Shown here: positions 35,594 to 45,633 of the stretch, piece after piece
Position numbering within the stretch: the stretch's first letter is position 1
How the letters are laid out: each line of letters opens with the position of its first letter
From: G963704535 sp963704535
Lineage (GTDB): Bacteria; Chloroflexota; Chloroflexia; Chloroflexales; Roseiflexaceae
Assembly (NCBI GenBank): GCA_963704535.1
Contig: OY969916.1
Coordinates: 3,534,001 to 3,598,000, forward strand
Length of the DNA stretch: 64,000 bases
Direction of reading: 5' to 3'
The notes under the pieces: generated by a model
Database searches by the model: none
What the model saw: the letters and a program-made list of their open reading frames with translations, nothing else
What the model was told of the DNA's origin: nothing
Made by a program: the position numbers and the translations under genes

Positions 35594-36379
35594 TCAACGC
35601 CTATGTGCAAGCAGCAGCAATGTTTCGTACATTCGGTGTACGCTCCCGCCTGAACGTTCGATCACTTCCGCCATGGCCTGGAAAAAGCGCGTTTTGTCTG
35701 GTTCGGGTAGTGTGCGGTGATTTGAGTAGGTGTGCAGCAACTTCAGATAGTCGGCGCCGGGATACACGTGGTCCCAGGCGTGGCGAACCTCGTGAAGGTT
35801 CGCGAACGCATCGGACCGGCGTAGTGCCTCTTTATACCTGTTGGTCTTCTCAGGTAAAGGGATGTCGGTATCGTCGGCTGATGTGGGGGTGAAGTAGGTC
35901 TCATACAGCGGCTGAGACGCCTCCCAGAAAGGGGTATGCTCCGTCACATCGAGGTTCCACACTAAGGCGATCGCCCCGCCGCTTTTGAGCGCCGCTGCCG
36001 CTTTGGCACATCCCTCGTCGGGCGCGATCCAGTGGAAAGCCTGGGCCGCCAGCACCAGGTCGAAAGCCTGCTCCTGCACCGGCCAGGTCTCAAACGACGT
36101 ATGCACAATCTTTACTCGCGGGTAAGATCGAGACTTCTGGGCGGCAAAGGCGGCCAGGGCGGCGCCAATTTCAAGCGCCAGGATCGTATATCCTCTTGCC
36201 GCGAAAGGAAGTGTCATTTGTCCCGTGCCACAGCCGATCTCCAGAATCGTCCCGTCGGAAGAAAGCGCGGCTAACTCGACAATGGCGTCAATGATTGCTT
36301 TCGGGTAGCCTGGTCGCGCCTCATCATACAGGGCGGCGTCCTCATCGAAGCTGTCGCGGAGCAGTGTAATGCCAGGCAT
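35594..36379 (-). CDS. Class I SAM-dependent methyltransferase
   Basis: 261 residues. SAM-binding motif I is ILEIGCGTGQMTLPFA; FDLVLAAQAFHWI is the post-II region of methyltransferase-11 family proteins, followed by GGAIALVWNLD. The N-terminal Asp-rich stretch with YDEARPGYP is typical of small-molecule methyltransferases of this group. Target unknown. It converges on the CinA-fusion gene with an 17-base gap. Confidence 0.9.
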   Translation of the reverse strand: MPGITLLRDSFDEDAALYDEARPGYPKAIIDAIVELAALSSDGTILEIGCGTGQMTLPFAARGYTILALEIGAALAAFAAQKSRSYPRVKIVHTSFETWPVQEQAFDLVLAAQAFHWIAPDEGCAKAAAALKSGGAIALVWNLDVTEHTPFWEASQPLYETYFTPTSADDTDIPLPEKTNRYKEALRRSDAFANLHEVRHAWDHVYPGADYLKLLHTYSNHRTLPEPDKTRFFQAMAEVIERSGGSVHRMYETLLLLAHRR

Positions 36380-36508
36380 GGGTTTCCTCGCAGTCGTGCC
36401 GTGTAGTCGTGACGAGCCGTATCATACCATGGTATATCGGCGCCGGCTTGCCATCCTCGGCGAACGTGGTACTATGGGCCGGATCGTAGTATACAAGGAG
36501 GAGAAGTC

Positions 36509-37583
36509 ATGACCAGGCCCCTCCGTGTCGGCATCGTCGGCGCCGGTGCCATAGCGACGCTCGGCCATATTCCCGGCCTCCAGCGCGTCCCGGATGTCCA
36601 GATCGTCGCCATCTGCGATACGAACGCTGAGCGCGCCCGCGCCGCTGCGGCCAGGTTCGGCATCCCGGCGGTCTTCGAGGACTACAACGATATGCTGGCC
36701 CAGGTCGAGCTTGACGCTATCACTGTCGGCGTGCCCAACCTCTACCATGCGCCGGTCACGCTGGCGGCGCTGGCAGCCGGCAAGCACGTCCTGTGCGAGA
36801 AGCCGCTGGCGATCACGGTGGCCGATGGCGAGGCCATGGTGGAGGCAGCCCGGCGGGCTGGCCTGCTGCTGGCGGTCAATATGCACAACCGGCTGCGGGC
36901 CGACATGCAGGTGCTGCGCGAGATCGTCGCCGGCGAGCGGCTGGGTCGGGTCGGCTACGCCAGCGCGCGCTGGTTCCGCCGCAGCGGCATCCCCGGCTTC
37001 GGGAGCTGGTTCACCCGCCGCGACCTGGCCGGCGGCGGCGTGCTGATGGATATCGGCGTGCATATGCTCGACCTGGCTACATGGCTGCTCGGGTTCCCGC
37101 AGGTCGCGGCGGTGCGCGGCGAGACCCAGGCCATCCACGGGCCGCGCGGGCGCGGGCTGGGCGGCTGGGGGATCGAGCGGGTGCCCGGCGGCACGTTCGA
37201 CGTCGAGGACTTCGCCGCGTCGCACCTGCGCCTGGCCAACGGCGGGCTCGTCACCGTCGAGGTGAGCTGGGCGGTCCACGGCCGCGACGAGCAGCGGGTG
37301 CAGCTATTCGGCGACGAGGCCGGCGCCGAACTCGTTCCCCGACCTGTTCGGCGCCGCTACGGCGCTGCGCCTGTTCCGCGAGGAGGGCGACACACCGGCC
37401 GAGGTCATCCCGACCCTGCCGCGCCTGGCCGGCAGCGAGTGGGACCGCTCGATGGCCCGGTTCGTCGATGCCATTCACACCGGCTCCGCGCCCACGGCCA
37501 CCGGCGAGGAGGCCCTGACGGTCCTGCGGCTGCTGGACGCGACCTACCGCTCGGCGTCGGAGGGGCGCGAGATCAGCCTCTGA
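36509..37583 (+). pseudogene. Gfo/Idh/MocA family oxidoreductase, frameshifted
   Basis: An NAD(P)-dependent sugar or inositol-type dehydrogenase. The first frame has VGIVGAGAIATLGHIPGL, the conserved CEKPLAITVADGEAMV and the C-terminal substrate domain through DEAGAEL. Near 37335, at GTTCCCCGACC, the coding moves one base to another frame (PDLFGAATALRLFREEG ... EGREISL, stop 37581-37583). One indel thus breaks a gene of about 357 residues. Upstream GGAGGAG makes the start at 36509 firm. The following sugar isomerase gene suggests a shared sugar pathway. A sequencing error is possible. Confidence 0.85.
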
Positions 37584-37682
37584 GAGACTGTTTGAAAAGG
37601 GGGAGTTTGAGGGGGCCGCCCCTCAAGAATCCCTTTTCCACCGTGGATCGTAGGCGAGACAAAGCCTTTTCAAACAGTTTCT
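37583..37682. repeat. Complete family A element, 100 bases
   Basis: GAGACTGTTTGAAAAGG at the left matches CCTTTTCAAACAGTTTCT at the right, 17 of 18 bases paired, around the G-run/C-run palindrome and CCACCGTGGATCGTAGGCGAGACAAAG. It starts on the last base of the oxidoreductase stop codon. Good model for the full-length element. Confidence 0.9.
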
Positions 37683-37756
37683 GTGGGCGGGAATTGAGAA
37701 TTGAGAATGATGAGCGGATATTCACGTATCACGTTTCACGCATCAGGTAAATCGTC

Positions 37757-38557
37757 ATGCGCTACGGATGTGTCATCACGCCCGACCAGATCAGAGCCGC
37801 GATCACTGCCGGATTCGACTACGTCGAGTTGCCGGCGTGGTCGCTGGACCCCGAGGGGCGGTCAGGGCTAGGGCTAGGGCGCGTTGGGCGCGCGCTGGCC
37901 AGGGCCGGCCACCCGATCAAGGTCGAGGTCTTCAGCGGCCTGCTGCCGGAGGATCTGGCTGTCGTCGGCCCCGGCGTCGACCAGGAGCGGCTGCGGCGCT
38001 ACCTGCACCGCGTCTTTACCGATATGTGGGCGCTCGGCGGGGTGCTGGTCGTGCTGGGTATCGGCCCATCCCGGCACATCCCCGAAGGCTTTCCGCGCGC
38101 GCAGGCCGAGGCGCAGTTCGCCCAGGCGCTGGCCATGATCGAGGAGGAGAGCGGGCGCAACGGCCTTGAGTTGGCGCTGGAGCCACTCAATCGCGCCGAG
38201 ACCAATCTGCTGAACACACTCGACGAGAGCTGCCGTTTCCTGGCCAACTACAACATCCCCGACGTCCGGCTGCTGGCCGATATCTACCATCTCACTGTCG
38301 AGGACGAGCCGTTGGAATCGCTGATCTCCTGCGGATCGCGGATCGCTCACGTCCATGTCGCAGACGGTGAGCGCCTGCCGCCGGGCCAGGGCGGCTTCGA
38401 CTTCGGGCCGTTCTTCGCGGCCCTGCGCCAGGCCGGCTACGACGAGCGGATCTCGATCAAGTGCGACTGGCGCGACTTCGAGGGTGAGGCTGCGGCGGTG
38501 CTGGCGTATATCAAGGAACGCTGGGAGGCGAGCGCGCTGGAGCGGGAGTGGGACTAA
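37757..38557 (+). CDS. Sugar phosphate isomerase/epimerase (TIM-barrel)
   Basis: 266 residues of the xylose-isomerase-like TIM barrel family. GFDYVELPAWSL, LALEPLNRAETNLLNT (metal-ligand Glu), LLADIYHLTVE and HVHVADGERLPPGQG carry the expected metal-binding Glu, Asp, His and His residues. It likely interconverts keto sugars or inositol derivatives and pairs with the upstream Gfo/Idh gene. It overlaps the convergent moeA by 4 bases. Confidence 0.9.
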   Translation: MRYGCVITPDQIRAAITAGFDYVELPAWSLDPEGRSGLGLGRVGRALARAGHPIKVEVFSGLLPEDLAVVGPGVDQERLRRYLHRVFTDMWALGGVLVVLGIGPSRHIPEGFPRAQAEAQFAQALAMIEEESGRNGLELALEPLNRAETNLLNTLDESCRFLANYNIPDVRLLADIYHLTVEDEPLESLISCGSRIAHVHVADGERLPPGQGGFDFGPFFAALRQAGYDERISIKCDWRDFEGEAAAVLAYIKERWEASALEREWD

Positions 38558-39781
38558 ATCGGCGGCCCGGTCAGCAGCGCCTCCATTTCTTCGCCCGGCG
38601 CATGCGTCTTGCCGCTTGCAGGCACCAGCAGCAGCGCGTTGGCGCCGCGCAGCGAGAGCAGCCGGCTGGAGCCCTGCGCCCCAGTGCTGCGCGCAACCAG
38701 CCGCCCATCCTCCCAGGCGACGATGGCGCGCTGGTACTCGGGGCGGTCGTCCGAGGATTGGATCGGGTCGCGCAGAACCACGCTGATGCGCGGCCGGTCC
38801 GGCCGTGTGTCGCCCTGCATGCGCCGCAGCGCCGGCCGCACGAACACCTCGAACGAAACCAATGAGGAGACTGGGTAGCCGGGTAGCCCGAAGACCAATT
38901 TATCCCGAACCGTCGCGAAGGTGGTCGGCTTGCCGGGCTTGAAGGCGATCCGCCCGAAGTGGACCGTGCCAAGCTCGGCCAGCAGCGGCTTGATCAGGTC
39001 GCGCGTGCCCATCGAGACCCCGCCGCTGGTCAGCAGCACGTCGGCGCGCTCCAGCCCGGCCAGGATCGCGGCCCGCTGCAAGGCGGCGTCGTCGCGGGCG
39101 ATGCCGAGCGAGATCGTCGCGCAGCCAGCCTCGCGGGCGGCCGCCAGCAGCGTGTAGCGGTTGCTGTCGCGGATGCCGCCGGCGCTCAGCGGCGCGTCCG
39201 GCTCGTGGACCTCGTCGCCGGTGGCCAGCACCGCGACCAGTGGCCGCCGGTAGGCCTGGATGCGCACCCGCCCGACGGTTGCCAGCAGCCCGATCTCGGC
39301 GGCGCCGAGTGGTGTGCCGCGCGCCAGCACCAGCTCGCCCGGCACCATGTCCTTGCCGACGGGCATGGATGTTATCGCCGGGGCCGACGGCGCGGTCGAC
39401 CCGCAGCACCCCGCCCTGCTCCTCAGTCTGCTCGACCATGATCACGGTGTCGGCGCCTGGCGGGATCGGAGCGCCGGTCATGATCCGCACCGCCGTGCCG
39501 GGGCCGATCTCGGCGCGCTCCTGGCCGCCGGCGACCAGCTCGGCCAGCACGCGCCGCTCGGCCAGGCCGTCGGCGGCGCGCAGGGCGTACCCGTCGACAG
39601 CCGCCTTGGGCACGTCCGGCAGCGGCTCCTCGGCGCGGACATCCTCGGCCAGCACCCGGCCCTCGGCGGCCAAGCTGCCGATCTCCTCGGCGCCGAGCGG
39701 TGCCACGTGCTCGGCGATGATCCGTAGCGCCTCCTCAACCGGCACCATAGGGTAGGGCGACTCGCGCCGCATCGATTGCAT
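38554..39781 (-). pseudogene. moeA: Molybdopterin molybdotransferase MoeA, frameshifted
   Basis: MoeA inserts molybdate into adenylylated molybdopterin. The N-terminal frame (start 39781) reads PYPMVPVEEALRIIAEHV, PKAAVDGYAL and MTGAPIPPGADTVIMVEQTEE, up to GPGDNIHA. Near 39367 the reading moves to another frame that continues PVGKDMVPGELVLARGTPLG, then ATGDEV, SGGVSMGTRD and GLPGYPVSSLVSFEVFVRP to the stop at 38554. Both halves are otherwise intact, about 409 residues in all. One indel, real or a sequence error, breaks it. No molybdoenzyme is nearby. Confidence 0.88.
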
Positions 39782-39816
39782 ATGGACGGCTCCTTTTCCC
39801 GCCGGCTGATCGTTGA

Positions 39817-41641
39817 CTAGAGCTGTTGCAGCAGGCCCATCAGCTTATGCTTGCGCCCGTGTTGCGTGCGGATGCCGCCGAGGTAAGCTCGCCATTCGTC
39901 CTGGCGGCCGGTCGCGCGGTAGGCATCCCGTGCGCGTCGCAGCCAACCGATCGCGTAGTCGTAGTGTTCGGGCCTTCCCGGCGTTGATGATGCGCTCAGC
40001 CTGCGTGGTGGCGGCCTTGATGACCCAGTCGGGCCGTGTCGTGAGCGCAGCATCCATTACCCGCTCCAGCAGCCCGTAGTGATACCCATCTTTGATGGCT
40101 GCAATGGCGTCGTCGATCAGCCCCTCGTGGAGGAAGATGTCTACTTTGGCGTCACTCAGATAGGCTTGGCGCTCGCGCAGATCGTCGAGCAGTTCAGAGC
40201 GCAGCTCCGGCCAGCGCTCGCCCGCCAACTGCTGCACTTTCAGATAGGCGTTCAGGCTGGGTGTGGCGCGAAACGCGATCTCGGCGGCGTGCAGGGCGCG
40301 CCTGCTGTCGCCCATTGCGACGGCCAGGTCGCTTAACCAGGCGGCTAGCGCACCTTTATTCCGATTCGCAGGGAGAGCGTAGATATCAAGTGTACCAGGG
40401 GGTGTCTCCATGTCCAGGCCGTGTTCGGCTATCTGCACGGCCGCTACCAGCTCTCCGCGCTCGCGCAGTGCCCTGGCCAGCTCCAGGGCCTCATCCGGGC
40501 TGGACAGCAATTTCAGTCCCTCGTCGACCGCTTCCTGCACCCGGCCCAGCTTTGCCAACATCACGAGGTAACGGTCATGTTGGCCCTCGGCCTCAGACAG
40601 GTAGAGATATTCCTGGTGGCGCCCCTGGCGCTCCAAGATCGCCAGCCGAATCAGCGCCAGTTCGTCGGCGTAATGAGGCGCTTCGGAGTCCCAGGCGCCC
40701 TGCTCGGTAATCTGGCCCCCGAGCACCCGCAGCAACGCCGGATCATCCCAGCCCTGTTCGGCGGCGGTCTGGGCCATCCGAAAGGTCTCGCCCGCATCGT
40801 AGTCGTCCAGTGGGCGCGCCCAGTCGCCGAACCGTTTGGCCCAGGTGCGACGCTTGGCCGGGGACAGATCGGCGATCAGCACCGCCCTGGTCCACGCCTC
40901 CCCTAGCTCCGAGAAGAGCTCCGCTGCCTCGCCCTCGTCATCGTACAATTGCTCGTAGCCTTTTTGGTACTCCTCGGTGAGCGCTTCCAGGAGCAGCATC
41001 GCGTTGTGGGCATCGCCACCCTCGATAAATTGCTCCGCCTGGCGCATGAGATCGCGGACGCCCGTTACGGCGACTCCGCTGTCGGGGTACCCGCCGTAGC
41101 GGCCCCGGCCGGATGAACCGACAAGCGCCCGTACTTGCTGCCGGATCGGCTGCGGATCGATCGGCGTGCGGCGGGCGGGAGCGCTAGGTTGCCGTGATTG
41201 TTGGGTGGTGTCGGTCAGGCGCAGCAGCGCAACCTGGCGCTCAATCTCGTCGGCAAGATCGGTGTCGCGGGCGGATATGGCGAGCAGCAATCCTTGAAGC
41301 TGGGCGCGGTCCAGCTCGGCAAGCAGTGTCTCCAGCGCGGGGCGGGTCTGGATATCTGTGGGGGCGGAAAGGTAAGCCAACAACACCGCCACTATATGCT
41401 TGCACCATTCGCCCCCCGCATAGGGGCAGGTGCAGCTCGCGGCGGTGATCCCACCCTCGTCGAAGGTTACGCGAACCTTATAGGGGGCATACTGGCTGCC
41501 CTCGACCTCGCCTTGGAGCGAGCCGCCGCGCAACGCCAGCGTGCCTACGGCGCCCCGCTCCTGGTAGCTTCGGCCCCGGCTAAACGTGTCGCCGGAGCAG
41601 TGGGCACGGATCACGACCTCGCTTAGTGAGGGGATGACCAT
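39817..41641 (-). CDS. SWIM zinc-finger domain protein, frameshifted near its C-terminus
   Basis: About 607 residues. From the likely start at 41641 (MVIPSLSEVVIRAHCSGDTF) it has a SWIM motif, SCTCPYAGGEWCKHIVAV (CxC...CxH, zinc-binding, residues about 70-83), then long helical TPR-like repeats. SWIM proteins bind DNA or proteins, often beside SNF2 helicases, but none is present here. Near 39980 the frame changes: the native tail EHYDYAIGWLRRAR ... GLLQQL is in another frame, stop 39817, while the unshifted frame ends at 39845 with a false tail. Function unknown. Confidence 0.8.
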
Positions 41642-41702
41642 TCTTGCCCTCGAATAATGAAGCTCGTGGGTGCCGGTAGGCGCCGCACAGGCTCCTGCTG
41701 TA

Positions 41703-42695
41703 TCACCACGCCCCCAACGCCGGCGAAACAACCTCCTCGACCTCGGTCTGCGATTTGCTGGCGGCGTGCTCCTGCTCGGCCAGGAACCAGGTCGCCTCCA
41801 TCGCTGCCATGCAGCCCTCGCCGGCTGCCGTGATCGCCTGGCGGTAGATGTGATCGACCACATCGCCGGCGGCGAAGACGCCCGGAATATTGGTCCGCGT
41901 CCGGCCGTCGGTCAGGATATAGCCGCCTTCGTCGAGCTTGATCGTCCCGGCGAACAGGCCGGTGTTGGGGAGGTGCCCGATATAGGGGAACACGCCGTCG
42001 GTCTCCAGCGCCGTCACCGCGCCGGTCTTCAGGTTCTTGACCTGTACGCCGGTGACCTTCTGATCGCCCAGAACCTCCTCGACAGTCGAGTCCCAGATGA
42101 AGCGCAGCTTGCCCGACTTCTCCAGGGCGAACGCGCGCTCCTGGAGGATCGGGTCGGCCCGCAGTTGGTCGCGCCGGTGGACGATCACCAGCTCGGTCAC
42201 GTAGCGGGTCAGGAAGAGCCCTTCGTCGAGTGCGCTGTTGCCGCCGCCGACGACCACGACCTTCTTGCCGCGGAAGAAGAAGCCGTCGCAGGTCGCGCAG
42301 TAGGAGACGCCGCGGTTGGCGAGCTTCTCTTCGCCGGGGACGCCCAGTTTGCGCGGCGATGCCCCGGTCGAGATAATCACCGTGTCGGCGGTGACGGTCG
42401 CGCCAGAGTCAGTTACCAGCGAGAATGGGCGCCTGGAGAAGTCGACCTGCTCGACCAGCGCGTCCAGAAACTGAGTGCCGAAGCGCGCGGCCTGATCCTC
42501 CATCTTCTGTGCCAGGTCGTAGCCGCCGACCGCCTCCGGGAAGCCGGGGTAGTTCTCGACCTCGCTGGTGGTGGCGATCAGGCCGCCCGGCTGGAGGCCG
42601 CGGATCACCAGCGGCTCTAGGTTCGCGCGCGCGGCATACAGCGCCGCCGTCAGGCCCGCCGGCCCTGAACCGATGATGACAACTTTGTAGTGCAT
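41703..42695 (-). CDS. trxB: Thioredoxin-disulfide reductase
   Basis: 330 residues of an FAD/NADPH flavoenzyme that reduces thioredoxin. FAD site VVIIGSGPAGLTAAL, redox-active SYCATCDGFF, NADPH site VVVVGGGNSALDEGL, and IPGVFAAGDVVDHIYRQAITAAGEG near the end. Length and order are standard, with a 20-residue Glu/Ser-rich C-terminal tail (AASKSQTEVEEVV) beyond the usual end. A family A repeat lies upstream of its start. Confidence 0.97.
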   Translation of the reverse strand: MHYKVVIIGSGPAGLTAALYAARANLEPLVIRGLQPGGLIATTSEVENYPGFPEAVGGYDLAQKMEDQAARFGTQFLDALVEQVDFSRRPFSLVTDSGATVTADTVIISTGASPRKLGVPGEEKLANRGVSYCATCDGFFFRGKKVVVVGGGNSALDEGLFLTRYVTELVIVHRRDQLRADPILQERAFALEKSGKLRFIWDSTVEEVLGDQKVTGVQVKNLKTGAVTALETDGVFPYIGHLPNTGLFAGTIKLDEGGYILTDGRTRTNIPGVFAAGDVVDHIYRQAITAAGEGCMAAMEATWFLAEQEHAASKSQTEVEEVVSPALGAW

Positions 42696-42727
42696 ATGTG
42701 AAACTCCCTTATCCGTCGCTTTGACTT

Positions 42728-42825
42728 ATGAATTGTTTAAAAAGGGGCAGTTTGAGGGGAAGCCCCTCAAGAACCCCATTCCACCAGCGAACTTCCGCGA
42801 TAAACGGTCTTTTCAAACCGCCTCT
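42728..42825. repeat. Family A element upstream of trxB
   Basis: GAATTGTTTAAAAAGGGGCAGTTTGAGGGGAAGCCCCTCAAGAACCCC and the right end TCTTTTCAAACCGCCTCT form a diverged full-length element in the trxB leader. Confidence 0.75.
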
Positions 42826-42911
42826 ATGATAGCATAAGTCAGGCCGTTGTGTCTGTGATCTTGATTACCCCCCCTGGGTATAGCCCCACGCATTTTTACC
42901 GAATGACAACT

Positions 42912-42945
42912 TTGACATTTCGCCGTTATGCAATCGTACTATAAT
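42912..42945 (+). promoter_or_regulatory. Possible promoter for the lamin-tail gene
   Basis: TATAAT at 42940-42945 is a perfect -10; TTGACA at 42912-42917 is a perfect -35 but 22 bases away, longer than the usual 17. A different -35 or an activator may be used. It precedes the stem-loop at 42954. Confidence 0.45.
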
Positions 42946-42953
42946 ATATCGCA

Positions 42954-43020
42954 AAGGGGTGAGCACCCTTTGAGCGATGGGTTCGCCACGTTCGCGCCAT
43001 CTCTACCGTGCTCACCCCTT
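42954..43020 (+). promoter_or_regulatory. Structured leader with a 12-base perfect stem
   Basis: AAGGGGTGAGCA (42954-42965) pairs exactly with TGCTCACCCCTT (43009-43020) around a 43-base loop. It lies about 10 bases after the TATAAT and 150 bases before the surface protein start, so it would be in the 5' leader. No known riboswitch class is recognised. Confidence 0.45.
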
Positions 43021-43173
43021 GATACTAACTTGCATTCTGGAGGAAAAGATGAACGTGTAGGAAATGAGATCGTGGAGGGCGGCCCCTTCACACCTCCCCG
43101 CCCTAAGACAGCCACACTTGCAGCTTAGATTATCTACCTACCAACAACCTCATCGATCGCCGGAGCAACCACA

Positions 43174-45446
43174 ATGCCGCTCTCATTCCGCCGTCCCGGC
43201 CCGATCATCGTGCTGCTGTTGCCGCTTCTGCTGCTCCCGTCCCCCTGGACTGGACGGCTCCACGCAGCGTCTCCCTCGGTTCAGATCAACGAGTTCATGC
43301 CTGATCCTGGTAGTACAGGAACTTCAGAGTGGGTTGAGCTGTTCAATCCCAATCCGTTTGATATCAACATCGGCGGTTGGCAGATCGACGACGATACCCC
43401 GGGTGGGGGGAAGACGATTACCACTGGAACCATCCTCCCGGCCGGCGGTCTGATGGTTGTGACGCTGGCGTCCAGTATCCTCAATAACGGTGGCGACACG
43501 GTTCAGCTCCTCGATGCGGCCGGCGCCGTCGTCGATAGCCATCCGTACAGCGGCTCAAGCGCCGGCCAGAGCTATGCGCGTGTGCCTGATGGTGGCGCGA
43601 CATGGGTGAAGGGTGCGTCATCGCCAGGTGCCTGGAACACCCTTCCGGGTCCTACACCGGCTCCGACATATACATCGACGAGCACGCCGACCGCCACAAG
43701 CACGCCGACCGCCACGAGCACGCCGACCGCCACGAGCACGCCGAGCCCGACAAGCACCGCAACTCCAACTCCCACTGCCACGCAAACGCCACTGCCGACC
43801 AGCACCAGCACACCCTACCCGTCCGGCCTCAGGCTGAATGAGTTTCTTGCCAATCCTGGAACACTCTATAGCCACGAGTGGATCGAGATCGCCAACGACG
43901 GCGAGGCGACCGCTGATCTTTCCGGCTGGAAGCTGGATGATAGTGCGGGCGGCGGCGCGCCGTATACGCTTCCGGCCGGCACGATCGTCGAGGCACGTGC
44001 CCTGGTGGTGGTCGAGTTGCCGTCGGCGCTGCTGAACAACGACGGCGATAGTGTCCGGCTCCTGCGGCCCGATGGCGCCGTCATGGACGAAACCAGCTAC
44101 GCCGGCAGCGCCGTCGACGCGAGCCGCAGCCGCGCGCTCGACGGCGCCTGGTATGAGAGCCCACCCTCGCCGGGCGCTACCAATCTGCCGCCCAACACGC
44201 CCACTCCGACGGCGACGCGCACGCCCACGCTGACCCCGACGGCGACTCGCACGCCCACACCGACGCGCACACCGACCATGACCCGCACGTCGGTACCGAC
44301 CGATACCCCTTCGCCGACGCGCACGCCGACAGAGACGCGCACGCCCACATCCACTCGCACGCCCACGCACACACCGACAGAGACGCGCACGCCGACTGCG
44401 ACCCGCACGCCGACAGAGACTCGCATGCCGACAGAGACTCGCACGCCCTCGCCTACCCGTACGCCATCGCCTACGCGCACCCCAACCGCGACTCGCACCC
44501 CCAGCCGTACAGCAACCGCGACCGCCGCTCCGGCAACCGTGACGCTAGCCCCCACCCAGGGTGAGTACGCTACCGAGGTGATCCTGAACGAGCTTTTACC
44601 GAATCCCAAGAGTCGCTACGAGCATGAATGGGTTGAGCTTTACAATGCTGGCGGGACAATCGCGGCGCTCTCGGGCTGGAAGATCGACGACGGCGATGGC
44701 GGCGGGTCGCCGTACACGCTCCCGGCCGATACCAGCATCGCCCCCGGCGGATTCCTGGTGGTCGAGCTGCCGTCGGCGCTGCTGAACAACGATGGCGATA
44801 GCGTCCGGCTCATCCGCCCGGATGGCGTGGTGCTCGAACTCGACCAACTATGGCGGCAGCCTGCCGGATGCCGAGCCGCTGCCGCTCCGCCGGCGGCGCC
44901 TGGTACGATAGCGCATCGCCGTCGCCTGGTGCGGCCAACCCGCCCGCCGGTGCCGCGACCCCGGCGACGAGCGCGCCGGCGGCCCTCATCCAGGCTGACG
45001 GAGTGACAGAGGTTATCGCGCCCGCCTCACTCGGTGCCTCGTCACCCCTGGCGCAGCCGGTCGAGCCGGTCAGCGAGGTGAGCGCCATTCCCATGGCGAC
45101 GCCGCGTCTTCCCGCGTGGTCGAGCCAGGATCTGGCTGGGGCACGCCCATACGCGCTGCCCACGCCCGGCACGCTCTACCGCCGCGTCGCCACCCGCACA
45201 CCGATCCCGACCCCAACCATGGCGCCGCCCGCGACTCCTCAGTCGCTCGCCGCGCCGGAGTCGCCGCCCGATGCCCCGGCCCCAACGCCGCTGCCGCAGG
45301 TGGCCGGTGGGGCGCTGGTGCTGGTGGGCGCGGCCGCCGCCCGGCAGGCGTGGCGCCGCCGCATCCACGGGCGCCCCGCCGCAGCGCAGCCGGAGCGGCC
45401 GAGCCCTGCGGCGCCCGCGCTTGATGATGAGCTTCCTCCTCCTTGA
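43174..45446 (+). CDS. Secreted lamin-tail-domain surface protein with Thr-Pro linkers, frameshifted
   Basis: Signal peptide (PIIVLLLPLLLLPSPW) then three lamin-tail domains, each with a pattern like INEFMPDPGSTGTSEWVELFNP or LNEFLANPGTLYSHEWIEIAN, separated by linkers of TPTAT and TRTPT repeats (residues about 155-212 and 340-450). Such proteins are extracellular, possibly cell-wall or filament-sheath components. The first frame ends at 45006 after LTD3 goes wrong near 44836; a second shift near 44880 restores GGAWYDSASPSPGAANP, and the true C-terminus, with a membrane-anchor-like VAGGALVLVGAAAARQAWRRR, ends at 45446. Without repair the anchor would be lost. Confidence 0.8.
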
Positions 45447-45530
45447 GAGACTGTTTGATCTGGGCGGCGGAAAAGGGGAGTTTGAGGGGGCAGCCCTCTC
45501 AGACTCCCCTTTTTCAGATAGTCTCCGAGA
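45445..45530. repeat. Palindromic repeat, family A
   Basis: GAGACTGTTTGATC at the left and CAGATAGTCTCCGAG at the right enclose AAAAGGGGAGTTTGAGGGGGCAGCCC and its complement. It begins at the end of the lamin-tail gene. Confidence 0.8.
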
Positions 45531-45633
45531 GTAGTTCCGGTTGAGGCGACGGCTGGAGCCGGGTATGCTATAATGCCCGGCAACATTCCACTCTTCGCTC
45601 CGCGACGCCGCTCGGTCAGAGAGGAGGAGCCGC

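Noticed and set aside
44210..44520. Short tandem DNA repeat as a separate repeat element
   Set aside because: It encodes the TRTPT linker of the lamin-tail protein in frame, so it is protein low complexity rather than an intergenic repeat.
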